This document shows positions 51,653-59,625 of a stretch of 64,000 nucleotides of DNA, in pieces. The first letter of the stretch is position 1. Each line of letters opens with the position of its first letter. This DNA is from Pedobacter fastidiosus (GTDB taxonomy: Bacteria; Bacteroidota; Bacteroidia; Sphingobacteriales; Sphingobacteriaceae), in assembly GCF_014306625.1 (NCBI RefSeq), contig NZ_JACRYL010000006.1, forward strand, positions 84,088 through 148,087, given 5' to 3'. The translations under genes and the position numbers were made by a program. A model generated the notes under the pieces. It searched no databases, was not told the DNA's origin, and saw nothing but the letters and a program-made list of their open reading frames with translations.

Positions 51653-52021
51653 ATGAGCCAATTAAAACAAACTGTAGCTTTAAGAGATGTTAAATGTTTT
51701 GCGCTACATGGTTATTATTCCGAGGAGCAATTAATTGGAAATCATTTTGTTATCGATTTGGAAACAGAGTTTAGTCCTAAGGGATTCGATGATGAACTCA
51801 GTCAGACGGTTAATTATGAGGATTTAAATACCATTATTTTATCTGAAATGAAAAACACTCAAAAGCTGTTAGAGACCGTTTTAAATAATATTATTTCTAA
51901 AGTGATTGTCCTTTATCCTTTTGTGGAGACCATTAACGTAAGTATTAAAAAATTAAACCCGCCAATGCCCGGTCAAATTGGCTATTCCTTTGTTAAACTA
52001 ACCTATACATCAGCAGATTAG
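51653..52021 (+). CDS. folB: Dihydroneopterin aldolase
   Basis: This 122-aa FolB-fold protein has CFALHGYYSEEQLIGNHFVIDLE, a VNYEDLNTII segment and the closing NVSIKKLNPPMPGQIGYSFVKLTY. It splits dihydroneopterin to 6-hydroxymethyl-dihydropterin in folate synthesis. It is co-directional with the oxidase gene 2 bp downstream. Confidence 0.93.
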   Translation: MSQLKQTVALRDVKCFALHGYYSEEQLIGNHFVIDLETEFSPKGFDDELSQTVNYEDLNTIILSEMKNTQKLLETVLNNIISKVIVLYPFVETINVSIKKLNPPMPGQIGYSFVKLTYTSAD

Positions 52022-52023
52022 AA

Positions 52024-53433
52024 ATGAATTTCACTAAATTAAATCCAGAAATATTACGAGAAATAAAAAATGCCATAGGCGAAGAAAAGGTTTTTACCGA
52101 TTCTGAAAGTTTGGAAAACTACAGTCATGATGAAACTGAAGATCTTCACTTTCAGCCAGAAGTAGTCGTAAAACCGACGACTACCGAAGAAGTATCAGCA
52201 TTGCTTAAAATTTGTAATGAACATAATGTTCCTGTAACTCCTCGTGGTGGTGGAACTGGATTGAGTGGAGCAGCCTTACCAATCTTTGGAGGTGTTTCTT
52301 TATCGATGGAGAAATTCAAATCCATTATAAATATTGATACTGAAAACCTGCAAGCAACCGTAGAACCGGGCGTAATTACAGAAGTTTTTATAAATGCCGT
52401 TGCGGAAAAAGGACTTTTATATCCGGTAGATCCCAGTAGTAAAGGCTCTTGCTTTATAGGTGGAAATGTGGCGCATGGTTCAGGCGGACCTCGAGTTGTA
52501 AAATATGGAACAATCCGCGAATATATCTTAAATCTTGAAGTTGTTTTGCCTAATGGCGATGTAATTTGGACTGGTGCAAATACATTAAAATATGCTTCTG
52601 GATACAATTTAACGCAACTTATGATTGGTTCTGAAGGAACACTAGCGGTTGTAACTAAAATTATAACTAAACTTTTGCCAAAACCAACTCAGTCTGTTTT
52701 AATGATGGGTTCTTTTAGTACAAATGAAGATGCCTGCGCTGCTGTTTCTGCAATTTTTAGGGCGGGTGTAACTCCATCTGCACTAGAATTTATGGAAAGG
52801 AAAGGAGTGGAGTGGGTAATTAAATTCGATGATATCAAATTTGATTTAAAGGATGATGTAAAGGCGTTGTTAATGATCGAGTTTGATGGTGATGATTTGG
52901 ATGATATATTTAAGAACTGCGAGAAAACTAACGTCGTTCTAGAAGAACATAATTGCACAGAAGTTTTGTTTGCGGATACTGCCCAGCAAAAAGAAGAATT
53001 GTGGCGAATGCGTAGAACTATGGCTGAATCTGTAAAATCTAACTCAGTTTATAAAGAAGAAGATACGGTGGTTCCACGTGCAGCTTTGCCGAAGTTAATC
53101 AATGGGATAAAAGAAATAGGGAGCAAATACGGTTTTGAGAGTGTTTGTTACGGCCATGCTGGCGATGGAAATTTGCATGTAAATATCATCAAAGCCGGAA
53201 TGAGTGATGAAGATTGGAAAAACAAGCTCAAGTTTGGCATCACCGAAATTTTCGAATTAACAACTGCTTTGGGCGGAACACTATCTGGAGAGCACGGAAT
53301 TGGTCTTGTTCAAAAGGAATTTATGCCAATTAAATATTCTGAAATTCATTTAAACCTAATGCGAGGTATTAAACAAGTTTTTGATCCTAAAGGAATTTTA
53401 AATCCGGGGAAGATAATGCCTGACACCCCCTAG
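52024..53433 (+). CDS. FAD-linked oxidase (GlcD / D-lactate dehydrogenase-like)
   Basis: This 469-aa protein has the FAD_binding_4 domain with PRGGGTGLSGAALP and the flavin-binding GCFIGGNVAHGSGGPR-type loop. The FAD-oxidase C domain carries YGHAGDGNLHVN and GTLSGEHGIGLVQKEF. It oxidises a 2-hydroxy acid such as glycolate or D-lactate. Its last codons (MPDTP, then TAG) fall within a CCCCCTA repeat, so the natural C-terminus may have been altered by the repeat. Confidence 0.92.
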   Translation: MNFTKLNPEILREIKNAIGEEKVFTDSESLENYSHDETEDLHFQPEVVVKPTTTEEVSALLKICNEHNVPVTPRGGGTGLSGAALPIFGGVSLSMEKFKSIINIDTENLQATVEPGVITEVFINAVAEKGLLYPVDPSSKGSCFIGGNVAHGSGGPRVVKYGTIREYILNLEVVLPNGDVIWTGANTLKYASGYNLTQLMIGSEGTLAVVTKIITKLLPKPTQSVLMMGSFSTNEDACAAVSAIFRAGVTPSALEFMERKGVEWVIKFDDIKFDLKDDVKALLMIEFDGDDLDDIFKNCEKTNVVLEEHNCTEVLFADTAQQKEELWRMRRTMAESVKSNSVYKEEDTVVPRAALPKLINGIKEIGSKYGFESVCYGHAGDGNLHVNIIKAGMSDEDWKNKLKFGITEIFELTTALGGTLSGEHGIGLVQKEFMPIKYSEIHLNLMRGIKQVFDPKGILNPGKIMPDTP

Positions 53434-53585
53434 CCCCCTAAAGGGGGAACTACAGGTGAGGTGGAAAGTTAAGCTCAAGTAACAAAGGATTTATAGATAC
53501 ACAAAATATTAAATATCTTTTGAGTAGCCCATTGAAATAGCGATGGAAAGGCAAAAGCCCCCTTTAGGGGGTTGGGGGTGTTATC
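53421..53585. repeat. Inverted CCCCCTAAAGGGGG repeat pair flanking a 90-bp gap
   Basis: GACACCCCCTAGCCCCCTAAAGGGGGA (from 53421) and GCCCCCTTTAGGGGGTTGGGGGTGT (from 53558) are the same element in opposite orientations. They lie across the intergenic region of two convergent genes and contribute the stop codon of each gene (TAG of the oxidase, TAA of the thioesterase). It is a Bacteroidota-type palindromic repeat. The region between holds no gene. Confidence 0.75.
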
Positions 53586-54061
53586 GCCTCAAAATTTTTC
53601 ATCTTTTGCTTTTCCGCCTCGGGTATGGCTGTTGGTTTACTTGTCGTATAATCTACCGCAATACAAACGGTTTTTCCTTTGCTACAAATAATTTCTTCGT
53701 CTCCTTTTATTTTTACGATTTGATAATCGAGATCAAAACTGGTATTGCCAATTCTTGATGTTTTTACATGCACAGCAATTTTATCGTTCATTACAATAGG
53801 TAAAATATAGTCCAGCTCTGCATGGGCAATTACAATTCCTGTTTTCTTCCAATCCCATTTAATAATTTCTTCCCAATACTTTGTTCTGGCAATTTCTAAG
53901 TAGGTAAAGTAAACTGAATTATTTACATGGCCCATTAAATCAAAATCAATAAAGCGCAAATGGATATTCGTTTTATAGTTGAATTTGTCTGAAAAACTTC
54001 TTATATCTGTCAATTTGTCTACTGATTTGACTTTATTTTGCCAAAATGTCTTAAAAATCAT
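53564..54061 (-). CDS. Acyl-CoA thioesterase (4HBT hotdog fold)
   Basis: This 165-aa hotdog-fold enzyme opens its core with LRFIDFDLMGHVNNSVYFTYLEIARTKYW, containing the Asp of 4HBT/YbgC-type thioesterases, and later IVIAHAELDYILPI. It hydrolyses acyl-CoA thioesters. The last residues (AITPPTP) are encoded within the CCCCCTA repeat, suggesting a replaced C-terminus. A 20-residue N-terminal extension lies before the fold. Confidence 0.88.
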   Translation of the reverse strand: MIFKTFWQNKVKSVDKLTDIRSFSDKFNYKTNIHLRFIDFDLMGHVNNSVYFTYLEIARTKYWEEIIKWDWKKTGIVIAHAELDYILPIVMNDKIAVHVKTSRIGNTSFDLDYQIVKIKGDEEIICSKGKTVCIAVDYTTSKPTAIPEAEKQKMKNFEAITPPTP

Positions 54062-54136
54062 AAATTTTTGGATTGGTATGTAAGTTGAATGTGGTGTATT
54101 ATCAATTTAAAAATAAAAAAATAAAGGATTATAGAT

Positions 54137-54565
54137 ATGACACTTGTAAAATTTAACAACAGAACCCGTAACACAGCTCCCTACTTTAACAATGTTTTTG
54201 ATTCATTGTTTAGCGATGCAATAACTAAAAATAAAATGGTCGATAAATCACCAAATGTTAACATCAGCGAAACTGAAAGTGCTTACGTTATTGATATTGC
54301 AGCTCCTGGTTTGAAAAAAGAAGATTTTCAAATTAATTTAAAGAAAGATACACTTTCAGTTTGGGCTGAGGTAAAAAGAGAAGAAGTAGATGCCGATTTT
54401 ACTCGTAAAGAGTTTGATTACAGCTCTTTTGCTAGATCATTCAATTTACCAGATAGTGCCGATGGTGATAAAATTACTGCTGAATATAAAGATGGTATTT
54501 TAAATATCAGCATCAGCAAAAAAGACGATGCTAAATTACAACATAAAGAAATTGTAGTATCGTAA
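54137..54565 (+). CDS. Hsp20/alpha-crystallin small heat shock protein
   Basis: This 142-aa ATP-independent chaperone has the alpha-crystallin domain (about 40-135): NVNISETESAYVIDIAAPGLKKEDFQINLKKDTLSV, with FARSFNLPDSAD and the conserved GILNISISK (the usual GVLxI/V motif). The flexible N-terminus is short. It prevents aggregation of unfolded proteins under heat or oxidative stress. It stands alone on its strand. Confidence 0.94.
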   Translation: MTLVKFNNRTRNTAPYFNNVFDSLFSDAITKNKMVDKSPNVNISETESAYVIDIAAPGLKKEDFQINLKKDTLSVWAEVKREEVDADFTRKEFDYSSFARSFNLPDSADGDKITAEYKDGILNISISKKDDAKLQHKEIVVS

Positions 54566-54741
54566 TAAAGAATTTCTCGCAAGAGGGTTTTTCATAATAG
54601 TTTAAGTTTAGGTTTTATAGGGTTTGTGCTGGATAGCATTAACCCTATTTTTTTGCTCTTTTTTTGTTACCTCATGATTTATTGATACATGGAAAATATA
54701 CATTGAAACTAATTAACGATTGAACTAATGAACCATTTTTG

Positions 54742-54749
54742 TACTTTTG
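54742..54749 (+). promoter_or_regulatory. -7 box (TACTTTTG), near-leaderless
   Basis: TACTTTTG fits TAnnTTTG and ends 4 bp before the ATG at 54754. Transcription would start at or beside the start codon. Confidence 0.5.
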
Positions 54750-54753
54750 CGGC

Positions 54754-56067
54754 ATGGAAAGAGAAATTCTGGATACTAAACGAAAAGCATTAAAAATAAA
54801 TCTTGACCCACGTATTTACGGCACATTTGCAGAAATAGGGGCAGGACAAGAAGTTTCTAGAAACTTCTTTAATGCTGGTGCAGCATCTGGAACAGTAGCC
54901 AAAACCATGTCTGCTTATGATATGACTTTTAGCGACGCCATTTACGGCGCCGAAGCTTCTGGTCGATATGTTAGCCAAAATCGGCTGTTACAAATGCTCG
55001 ATCATGAATTTGGTTTGTTAAATGAACGTTTATCTGGAGAAAAATATGAAAGTCGTACATTTTTCGCCTTTGCAGATACTGTAACTACTCTAAATTATAA
55101 GCGTACAAATGAACCGCACGGTTGGGTTGGGATTCGTTTTCAAAGTGAACCAGGAGGTTTACCAAATGAGATATTTTTTCACGTTAGACTTTTAGATACC
55201 GATGTAAATATGCAACAGCGTGTTTTGGGGATTATTGGTGTAAACCTATTATATGCTGCCTTTTATCACCATGAAGATCCTCAAGTAATGGTAGAATCTT
55301 TGGCGGATAACTTGACCATAGATTCGGTAGAAATCGATTTAATTTCTGTAAAAGGTCCTGCTTTTCCTGAGGCAAACAACATCTTGCTTAATCTATATAT
55401 GATTATGAAAGATTTTTCTGCAGCTGCTATATTCGATTCGGAAGCGCATCCTCGCCAAGCCAAAGATTTGTTGTATAAAAAGGATATCATGATTTTGAGA
55501 ACCAAATATGGTCAGAAATCACTCCCTAACTTTAATTTGTTTAACAAGGCTACGGATCAATTTAAACGCACTAACCAAGTAGAGGATGGAAATTTAGCCG
55601 TAATGATTGAAGTCTTATTAACAAATGTTCTTACCGATGCGCAGGAAACTCCAGATGATGTTGATTTAGAAGCGGTTGCTAAAAGAACTCAAGAGATGTG
55701 CGATACAGGAAACATCGTAATCGTTTCCAATTTTACACGTCACAATCGATTAGCTAAATATTTGGATCGTTGTAAACCTAAAAGCGTTGGCTTAGCCACT
55801 AACATTAACAACTTAAAATTTGTATTTAATTCAACCAATTTTGGTGAGAATTACTCTGGCCAGTTATTGAGTTATGTAAATGATATGTTTAGCAAAAATG
55901 TGCGTTTGTTTGCCTATCCTTTTTTAGATAAAAAGACAAATAAAGTTATTACAACTGCAAATATGCCGGTAACTCCAGAAGCAAAACCGTTATTTGATTT
56001 TCTGTTGATAAATGGATATATAACTGATATTAAGGATTATAGTGAAGATGAGGTGAAAACGGTTTAA
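54754..56067 (+). CDS. Conserved Bacteroidota protein of unknown function (about 437 aa)
   Basis: The start is taken at ATG 54754 because the promoter box overlaps the upstream in-frame TTG. The protein starts MEREILDTKRKALKINL, with the conserved TFAEIGAGQEVSRNFFNAGAASGTVAKTMSAYDMTFSDAIYG. It is cytoplasmic, with no signal peptide or membrane helix. I recall it only as a family often labelled as a hypothetical or a nucleotidyltransferase-like protein in Bacteroidota, which I cannot support from the sequence. The long conserved length suggests a real, perhaps essential role. No neighbours indicate function. Confidence 0.75.
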   Translation: MEREILDTKRKALKINLDPRIYGTFAEIGAGQEVSRNFFNAGAASGTVAKTMSAYDMTFSDAIYGAEASGRYVSQNRLLQMLDHEFGLLNERLSGEKYESRTFFAFADTVTTLNYKRTNEPHGWVGIRFQSEPGGLPNEIFFHVRLLDTDVNMQQRVLGIIGVNLLYAAFYHHEDPQVMVESLADNLTIDSVEIDLISVKGPAFPEANNILLNLYMIMKDFSAAAIFDSEAHPRQAKDLLYKKDIMILRTKYGQKSLPNFNLFNKATDQFKRTNQVEDGNLAVMIEVLLTNVLTDAQETPDDVDLEAVAKRTQEMCDTGNIVIVSNFTRHNRLAKYLDRCKPKSVGLATNINNLKFVFNSTNFGENYSGQLLSYVNDMFSKNVRLFAYPFLDKKTNKVITTANMPVTPEAKPLFDFLLINGYITDIKDYSEDEVKTV

Positions 56068-56074
56068 TACATTT

Positions 56075-56205
56075 TGTCATTCTGAGGAACGAAGAATCCT
56101 TACCCTAGTAGCACTGCCTTTGAATTTCTTACTCCTTTTTCGATAATTTTAATAGGCCGCATTTCATCGATTGAGATTCTTCACTGCGTTAAGAATGACA
56201 AACAG
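56075..56205. repeat. GTCATTCTGAGGAACGAAG-type inverted repeat
   Basis: TGTCATTCTGAGGAACGAAGAATCC near 56075 pairs imperfectly with GATTCTTCACTGCGTTAAGAATGACA near 56175. It is the same class as 7681 and 25440. It fills most of the gap after the unknown gene. Confidence 0.6.
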
Positions 56206-56262
56206 TCGACTTAACCACCACAGACCTAGTTGTTCTTAGGTGCCTCAGTTGGTGAGAAAACA

Positions 56263-57288
56263 TTAAAGACTTCGAAGTGTAGAGCCATTTTCACTCACCT
56301 CTAAAACGTGATTTACACCACACTTAAAAGCAAAGTTATTACGTTGATGGCCAACAGGGAAATCGAAAGCGATAGGATAGCTATACTCCGCAACTTTCTC
56401 CAAAACAATTTCGTAAATAGTTTTTCCAAATTCTTCACCAGCATCATCAGGCTTTACTTTAAATCCGCCAATAATTAAGCCTTTTAAGTTTTTTAATTTT
56501 CCGCTGCGTTTCAAATTCCAGAGCATTCTATCTATGCTATAAAGGTATTCGCCAGTGTCTTCTATAAAAAGAATTTTGTTTTTAGTGTTCAAATCAGAAT
56601 CGCTTCCAGCTAAGGTTTCGATGATACTTAAATTGCCACCAACTAAAATTCCATCAACTTTGCCTAATCTGTTATTGATATTAATAGGAGCAGAGTAACC
56701 CATTTGCTCGCCAATTAAAGCATTTTTAATTGATAAAATAGTTTCAATTTGAATGGGTTCAGCTTTTGCCCAATCGTCAGGAAAGCTGTTACACATTTTA
56801 GAATGAATGGAGGCGATGTTGTAATTCTTCGCCAGATGGCAATGCAGAACGGTAATATCACTAAAGCCGATAATCCATTTTGGATTTCTCTTAAAATTAG
56901 AAAAATCCAGTTTATCAATTATCCTAACAAAGCCATAACCACCTCGGGCGCACATGATGGCATTAACATTAGGATCATCAAGCATTTGTTGAAAGTCAAC
57001 TCTTCTTTCTTCATCAGTTCCGCCATAGGTAAAATCGCGTTTGCCAATAGTTGTTCCAATTTTAATGTTGAAACCCCAATTCTGCATTTGTAATACCGAT
57101 GGTTGAATTTGATCTAAAGTAATGTATCCTGCCGGACTTGTAATGCCAATTGTATCACCTTGTTTTAAGTAAGGAGGGATTTTGAAAGAGGATAAATTCT
57201 CTGGCTCCACAGCTTTTGCCAAAGTTTTGAATACAGGGGTAGCAGTTGTTGCAATAAGAAAGGAGGAAAGGAAATATTTTCTATTCAT
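56263..57288 (-). CDS. S66-family LD-carboxypeptidase
   Basis: This 341-aa exported peptidase of the LdcA type has a signal peptide at the N-terminus (MNRKYFLSSFLIATTATPVF). Its catalytic triad regions are GFSDITVLHCH (serine), IEDTGEYLYSIDRM (glutamate) and DFPVGHQRNNFAFKCG (histidine), plus CARGGYGFVRI. It removes the terminal D-alanine from L,D-linked murein tetrapeptides in peptidoglycan recycling. A hydrophobic N-terminus suggests a periplasmic rather than cytoplasmic location, unlike E. coli LdcA. Confidence 0.92.
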   Translation of the reverse strand: MNRKYFLSSFLIATTATPVFKTLAKAVEPENLSSFKIPPYLKQGDTIGITSPAGYITLDQIQPSVLQMQNWGFNIKIGTTIGKRDFTYGGTDEERRVDFQQMLDDPNVNAIMCARGGYGFVRIIDKLDFSNFKRNPKWIIGFSDITVLHCHLAKNYNIASIHSKMCNSFPDDWAKAEPIQIETILSIKNALIGEQMGYSAPININNRLGKVDGILVGGNLSIIETLAGSDSDLNTKNKILFIEDTGEYLYSIDRMLWNLKRSGKLKNLKGLIIGGFKVKPDDAGEEFGKTIYEIVLEKVAEYSYPIAFDFPVGHQRNNFAFKCGVNHVLEVSENGSTLRSL

Positions 57289-57348
57289 TTATATTAAAAT
57301 GAGATGTGATCTAGCGAATATAGGATTTATTGCTTTTTGCTTAAATAG

Positions 57349-57383
57349 AAAAAGGGATTTATATCCATAAATCCCCTTTTTAA
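57349..57383. terminator. Palindromic hairpin with A/T flanks
   Basis: AAAAAGGGATTTA and TAAATCCCCTTTTT form a stem upstream of the S66 gene. It is a likely terminator for transcripts arriving from the right on the minus strand, such as the tRNA-like unit. Confidence 0.5.
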
Positions 57384-57540
57384 ACCAAACAAATTAATCT
57401 GTAAAAGATTAGTATAATGTGAATTATCTAAATAACCAATAACGAAAAGGAATGTTTTATTTATTTTGAAAAAAAATATTTTAAGTCTCTGTAATTTTAA
57501 GTTTGTAAATTCTCCAATGCATTCACAATACCATATAATA

Positions 57541-57580
57541 GTTAAGGCTATCCATCGCGGATAGCCTTGCTAACAACAAA
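57541..57580. other. Perfect GC-rich hairpin
   Basis: AAGGCTATCC-atcgc-GGATAGCCTT with GTTA/TAAC extending outward is a stem of about 13 bp and 5-nt loop. It could be a terminator or a structured element. With the next hairpin (57608-57631: GCCTGATTT/AAATCAGGC) and the tRNA-like sequence it fills the 445-bp gap, where no protein gene is visible. Confidence 0.5.
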
Positions 57581-57655
57581 ACAAATATAAGATAACCAAA
57601 TTTTGCCTGATTTGAGCAGAAATCAGGCGTTTTAAGTGCTATGAGATACACTTAG

Positions 57656-57727
57656 CGGCCTAGTAATGGATTCGAACCATTGTGCTTAAGTTTATGAAAC
57701 CTTTACCTTCCAATCGGTCAACTGGCC
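57656..57727 (-). tRNA. Degenerate tRNA-like sequence with CAU anticodon
   Basis: On the minus strand it folds as a cloverleaf of about 72 nt. The acceptor GGCCAGT pairs with ACT-A-GGCC (7 bp with one bulged A), a 3-bp D stem (ACC/GGT) follows, and the anticodon loop TTCATAA reads CAU (Met or modified Ile). The T arm AATGG-TTCGAAT-CCATT is canonical. No CCA is encoded. The short length, bulge and weak D stem suggest a pseudo-tRNA or divergent tRNA. It is not covered by a gene, and strong hairpins lie downstream of it on the same strand. Confidence 0.4.
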
Positions 57728-57733
57728 TGTTGT

Positions 57734-57895
57734 TTATAATTGCTTAAACGTTAAATAATTCTTCAGTTCTATAATTTGATCAACCGTTAAAATATCTTCA
57801 TCCTTTAGATCAGGTTTCTGTTTATCTTCGAATTCCATCGTAAAGATTGGAGTTGGATAATAATCTATCGTTGGAAATTGAAAGCAGATTGACAT
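57734..57895 (-). CDS. Short hypothetical protein (53 aa)
   Basis: Starting at Met 57895 the 53-aa peptide reads MSICFQFPTIDYYPTPIFTM and ends with an acidic/Lys-rich helix (DEDILTVDQIIELKNYL). The composition is plausible for a small cytoplasmic protein. There is no family match that I recognise. It lies directly beside the tRNA-like sequence, and the next 300 bp to the right (57953-58246) is A/T-rich with a CCTGATAG-type repeat and no gene. Confidence 0.35.
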   Translation of the reverse strand: MSICFQFPTIDYYPTPIFTMEFEDKQKPDLKDEDILTVDQIIELKNYLTFKQL

Positions 57896-58083
57896 ATTTT
57901 TAAATCTTAATAACTTAGCACAAAACCATATTGAATGATTAATGTTCAGCAAATATAAAATTTATTATATAAAATCCATAGATTTAGTAGTATTTATTTA
58001 TGATTTATTTTATTTGTTTGATATACAGTTGTTTAATTTTATATGCGCTTAATTATCTTGTTTTGAAAAACAGGTTTGGGTTA

Positions 58084-58140
58084 AATAAACCTGATAGAAA
58101 TGATTCCGATTTTTTATCGGATTAATGAATAGCAGGACTG
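58084..58140. repeat. CCTGATAG-type repeat
   Basis: AAACCTGATAGAAATGATTCCGAT, ATCGGATTAATGAATAGCAGGACTG is a third, diverged member of the family at 7893 and 37488. It lies just before the DEAD-box-like gene. Confidence 0.45.
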
Positions 58141-58246
58141 AAGAACCGATGAATTAGCGACATTCATTTCCAAGCCTTTCAATTCAATTTCTTTAAAGCT
58201 AATTATTTTGAGGATATTTGCATTTTCAAACATTAAAACAATAATT

Positions 58247-59545
58247 GTGTCTTTAGATAAATTAAAACTCAGTAAGCCATTGGTTGCTGCCATGACTGAT
58301 GCAGGATTTTTAACACCAAAGGAAATCCAAGTTAGAACAATGTCACGCATTTTAGGTGGGCAAGATGTTATAGCAGTTGGTCCGGAAGGTTCTGGAAAAA
58401 CGACTACTTATGTTTTGGCAACGCTGATGAAATTAAAATATGCTTTTGAGGAAGCGCCAAGGGCTTTAATTTTAGTTCCTGATGCTGAGCATGTAGACCT
58501 TGTTTTGGAGCAATTTAAGTTATTGAACCGAAATAATACATTCAGAATTTTAGGGATAGATAGCAGAGGTGCGGTTGATACTCAAATGAATGAGATTACA
58601 GATGGGGTTGATATTATTGTTGCTGTACCCGATAGGGCAAGGGCGCTTTATTTAAAACTGGCACTTAATACCAATAAAATTCAGTTATTTATAGTTGATA
58701 ATGCCGAACTGATTGTTAAGAAAGGGTTGCAGTTGCCTGTGGTAGAACTTGCAAATAGTGCTTATAAAGCTCAGCACGTAGTTTTTACAGAGGTTGTGCA
58801 TGAGAAATTAAATCTAATGATTGCGCCTTTTATGAAAGATTCTACTACAACAATCGAAGTTGATGAAATTGGCGAACAGCAGGCAGAGGTTTATCAGCAG
58901 ATGTTATATCACGTTCCAAACTTTAGAACTAAGCTAAACCTGCTTACTTTATTGTTAAGCGATGCTGATGTTTTTGATAAGGTTGTTGTGTTTGTAAATA
59001 CAAGACTAACGGCACAAACGGTTTACAAGAACTTTAACCATGTAAACGAAACTGAAATTACAATTTACAAACCCCTGTTTTTTGATGATGCTGGTTATGA
59101 CGAGATTGATGACTTTAAAGAAAACCCTGAATCGAGGATTTTAATTGTTGCTAATGAAAATTTAGGCGATTTAAATATTGATGGGATTCCATTTATTCTT
59201 CATTTGGAACTGCCAGAGCAAAAGGAAATTCTTATTCAGCGGATTGTTAAGCGTACAGATGAAGATGTTGTGGCCATTACCTTTTCTACCGATATAGAAT
59301 TAATTGAAGTTAAAAAGATTGAGCAGGCTGTGGGGCAAAGAATGGATTTGATGGAATTGCCTGAAGATTTGAAAATTGTTGATGCTGGAGCCAAACCTAA
59401 AAAGAAAAAGGGTGAAGAGGAGGAAGAATCATCTGAGCGTGGTGCCGCGTTTCATGATAAGAAAGCAAGTAACTTAAAAAATTACAATTACAGTGCTGGT
59501 ACCAAAGCAAAAATGACTTATAAAAATAAAAAGGGATTATCTTAA
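58247..59545 (+). CDS. Degenerate DEAD-box helicase-like protein
   Basis: Beginning at GTG 58247 (MSLDKLKLSK) this is a 432-aa protein with the layout of a DEAD-box core. Motif I is GPEGSGKT (45-52) and intact, but the usual DEAD box reads DNAE (151-154), the SAT of motif III is not seen, and the C-terminal motif VI (HRxGRxxR) is QRIVKR. A basic/acidic tail ends NYNYSAGTKAKMTYKNKK. It may bind ATP and RNA without normal helicase cycling. Related proteins are annotated DEAD/DEAH helicases in Bacteroidota. Confidence in the motif reading is high, in activity low. Confidence 0.8.
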   Translation: MSLDKLKLSKPLVAAMTDAGFLTPKEIQVRTMSRILGGQDVIAVGPEGSGKTTTYVLATLMKLKYAFEEAPRALILVPDAEHVDLVLEQFKLLNRNNTFRILGIDSRGAVDTQMNEITDGVDIIVAVPDRARALYLKLALNTNKIQLFIVDNAELIVKKGLQLPVVELANSAYKAQHVVFTEVVHEKLNLMIAPFMKDSTTTIEVDEIGEQQAEVYQQMLYHVPNFRTKLNLLTLLLSDADVFDKVVVFVNTRLTAQTVYKNFNHVNETEITIYKPLFFDDAGYDEIDDFKENPESRILIVANENLGDLNIDGIPFILHLELPEQKEILIQRIVKRTDEDVVAITFSTDIELIEVKKIEQAVGQRMDLMELPEDLKIVDAGAKPKKKKGEEEEESSERGAAFHDKKASNLKNYNYSAGTKAKMTYKNKKGLS

Positions 59546-59572
59546 TTTATAAACAACGAAAAATCTCTAAAC

Positions 59573-59607
59573 AAAAAAAACTCCCGATTTTCATCGGGAG
59601 TTTTTTT
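59573..59607. terminator. Bidirectional rho-independent terminator
   Basis: AAACTCCCGAT and ATCGGGAGTTT form an 11-bp stem with long A and T tracts on both sides, between the convergent DEAD-box-like and OmpA genes. Confidence 0.88.
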
Positions 59608-59625
59608 ATGAGTGTTTATTTACGA

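Noticed and set aside
57656..57727. Suppressor tRNA explaining the in-frame stops
   Set aside because: The anticodon reads CAU, which does not read TAA or TAG, so it cannot account for the interrupted HHH or relE genes.
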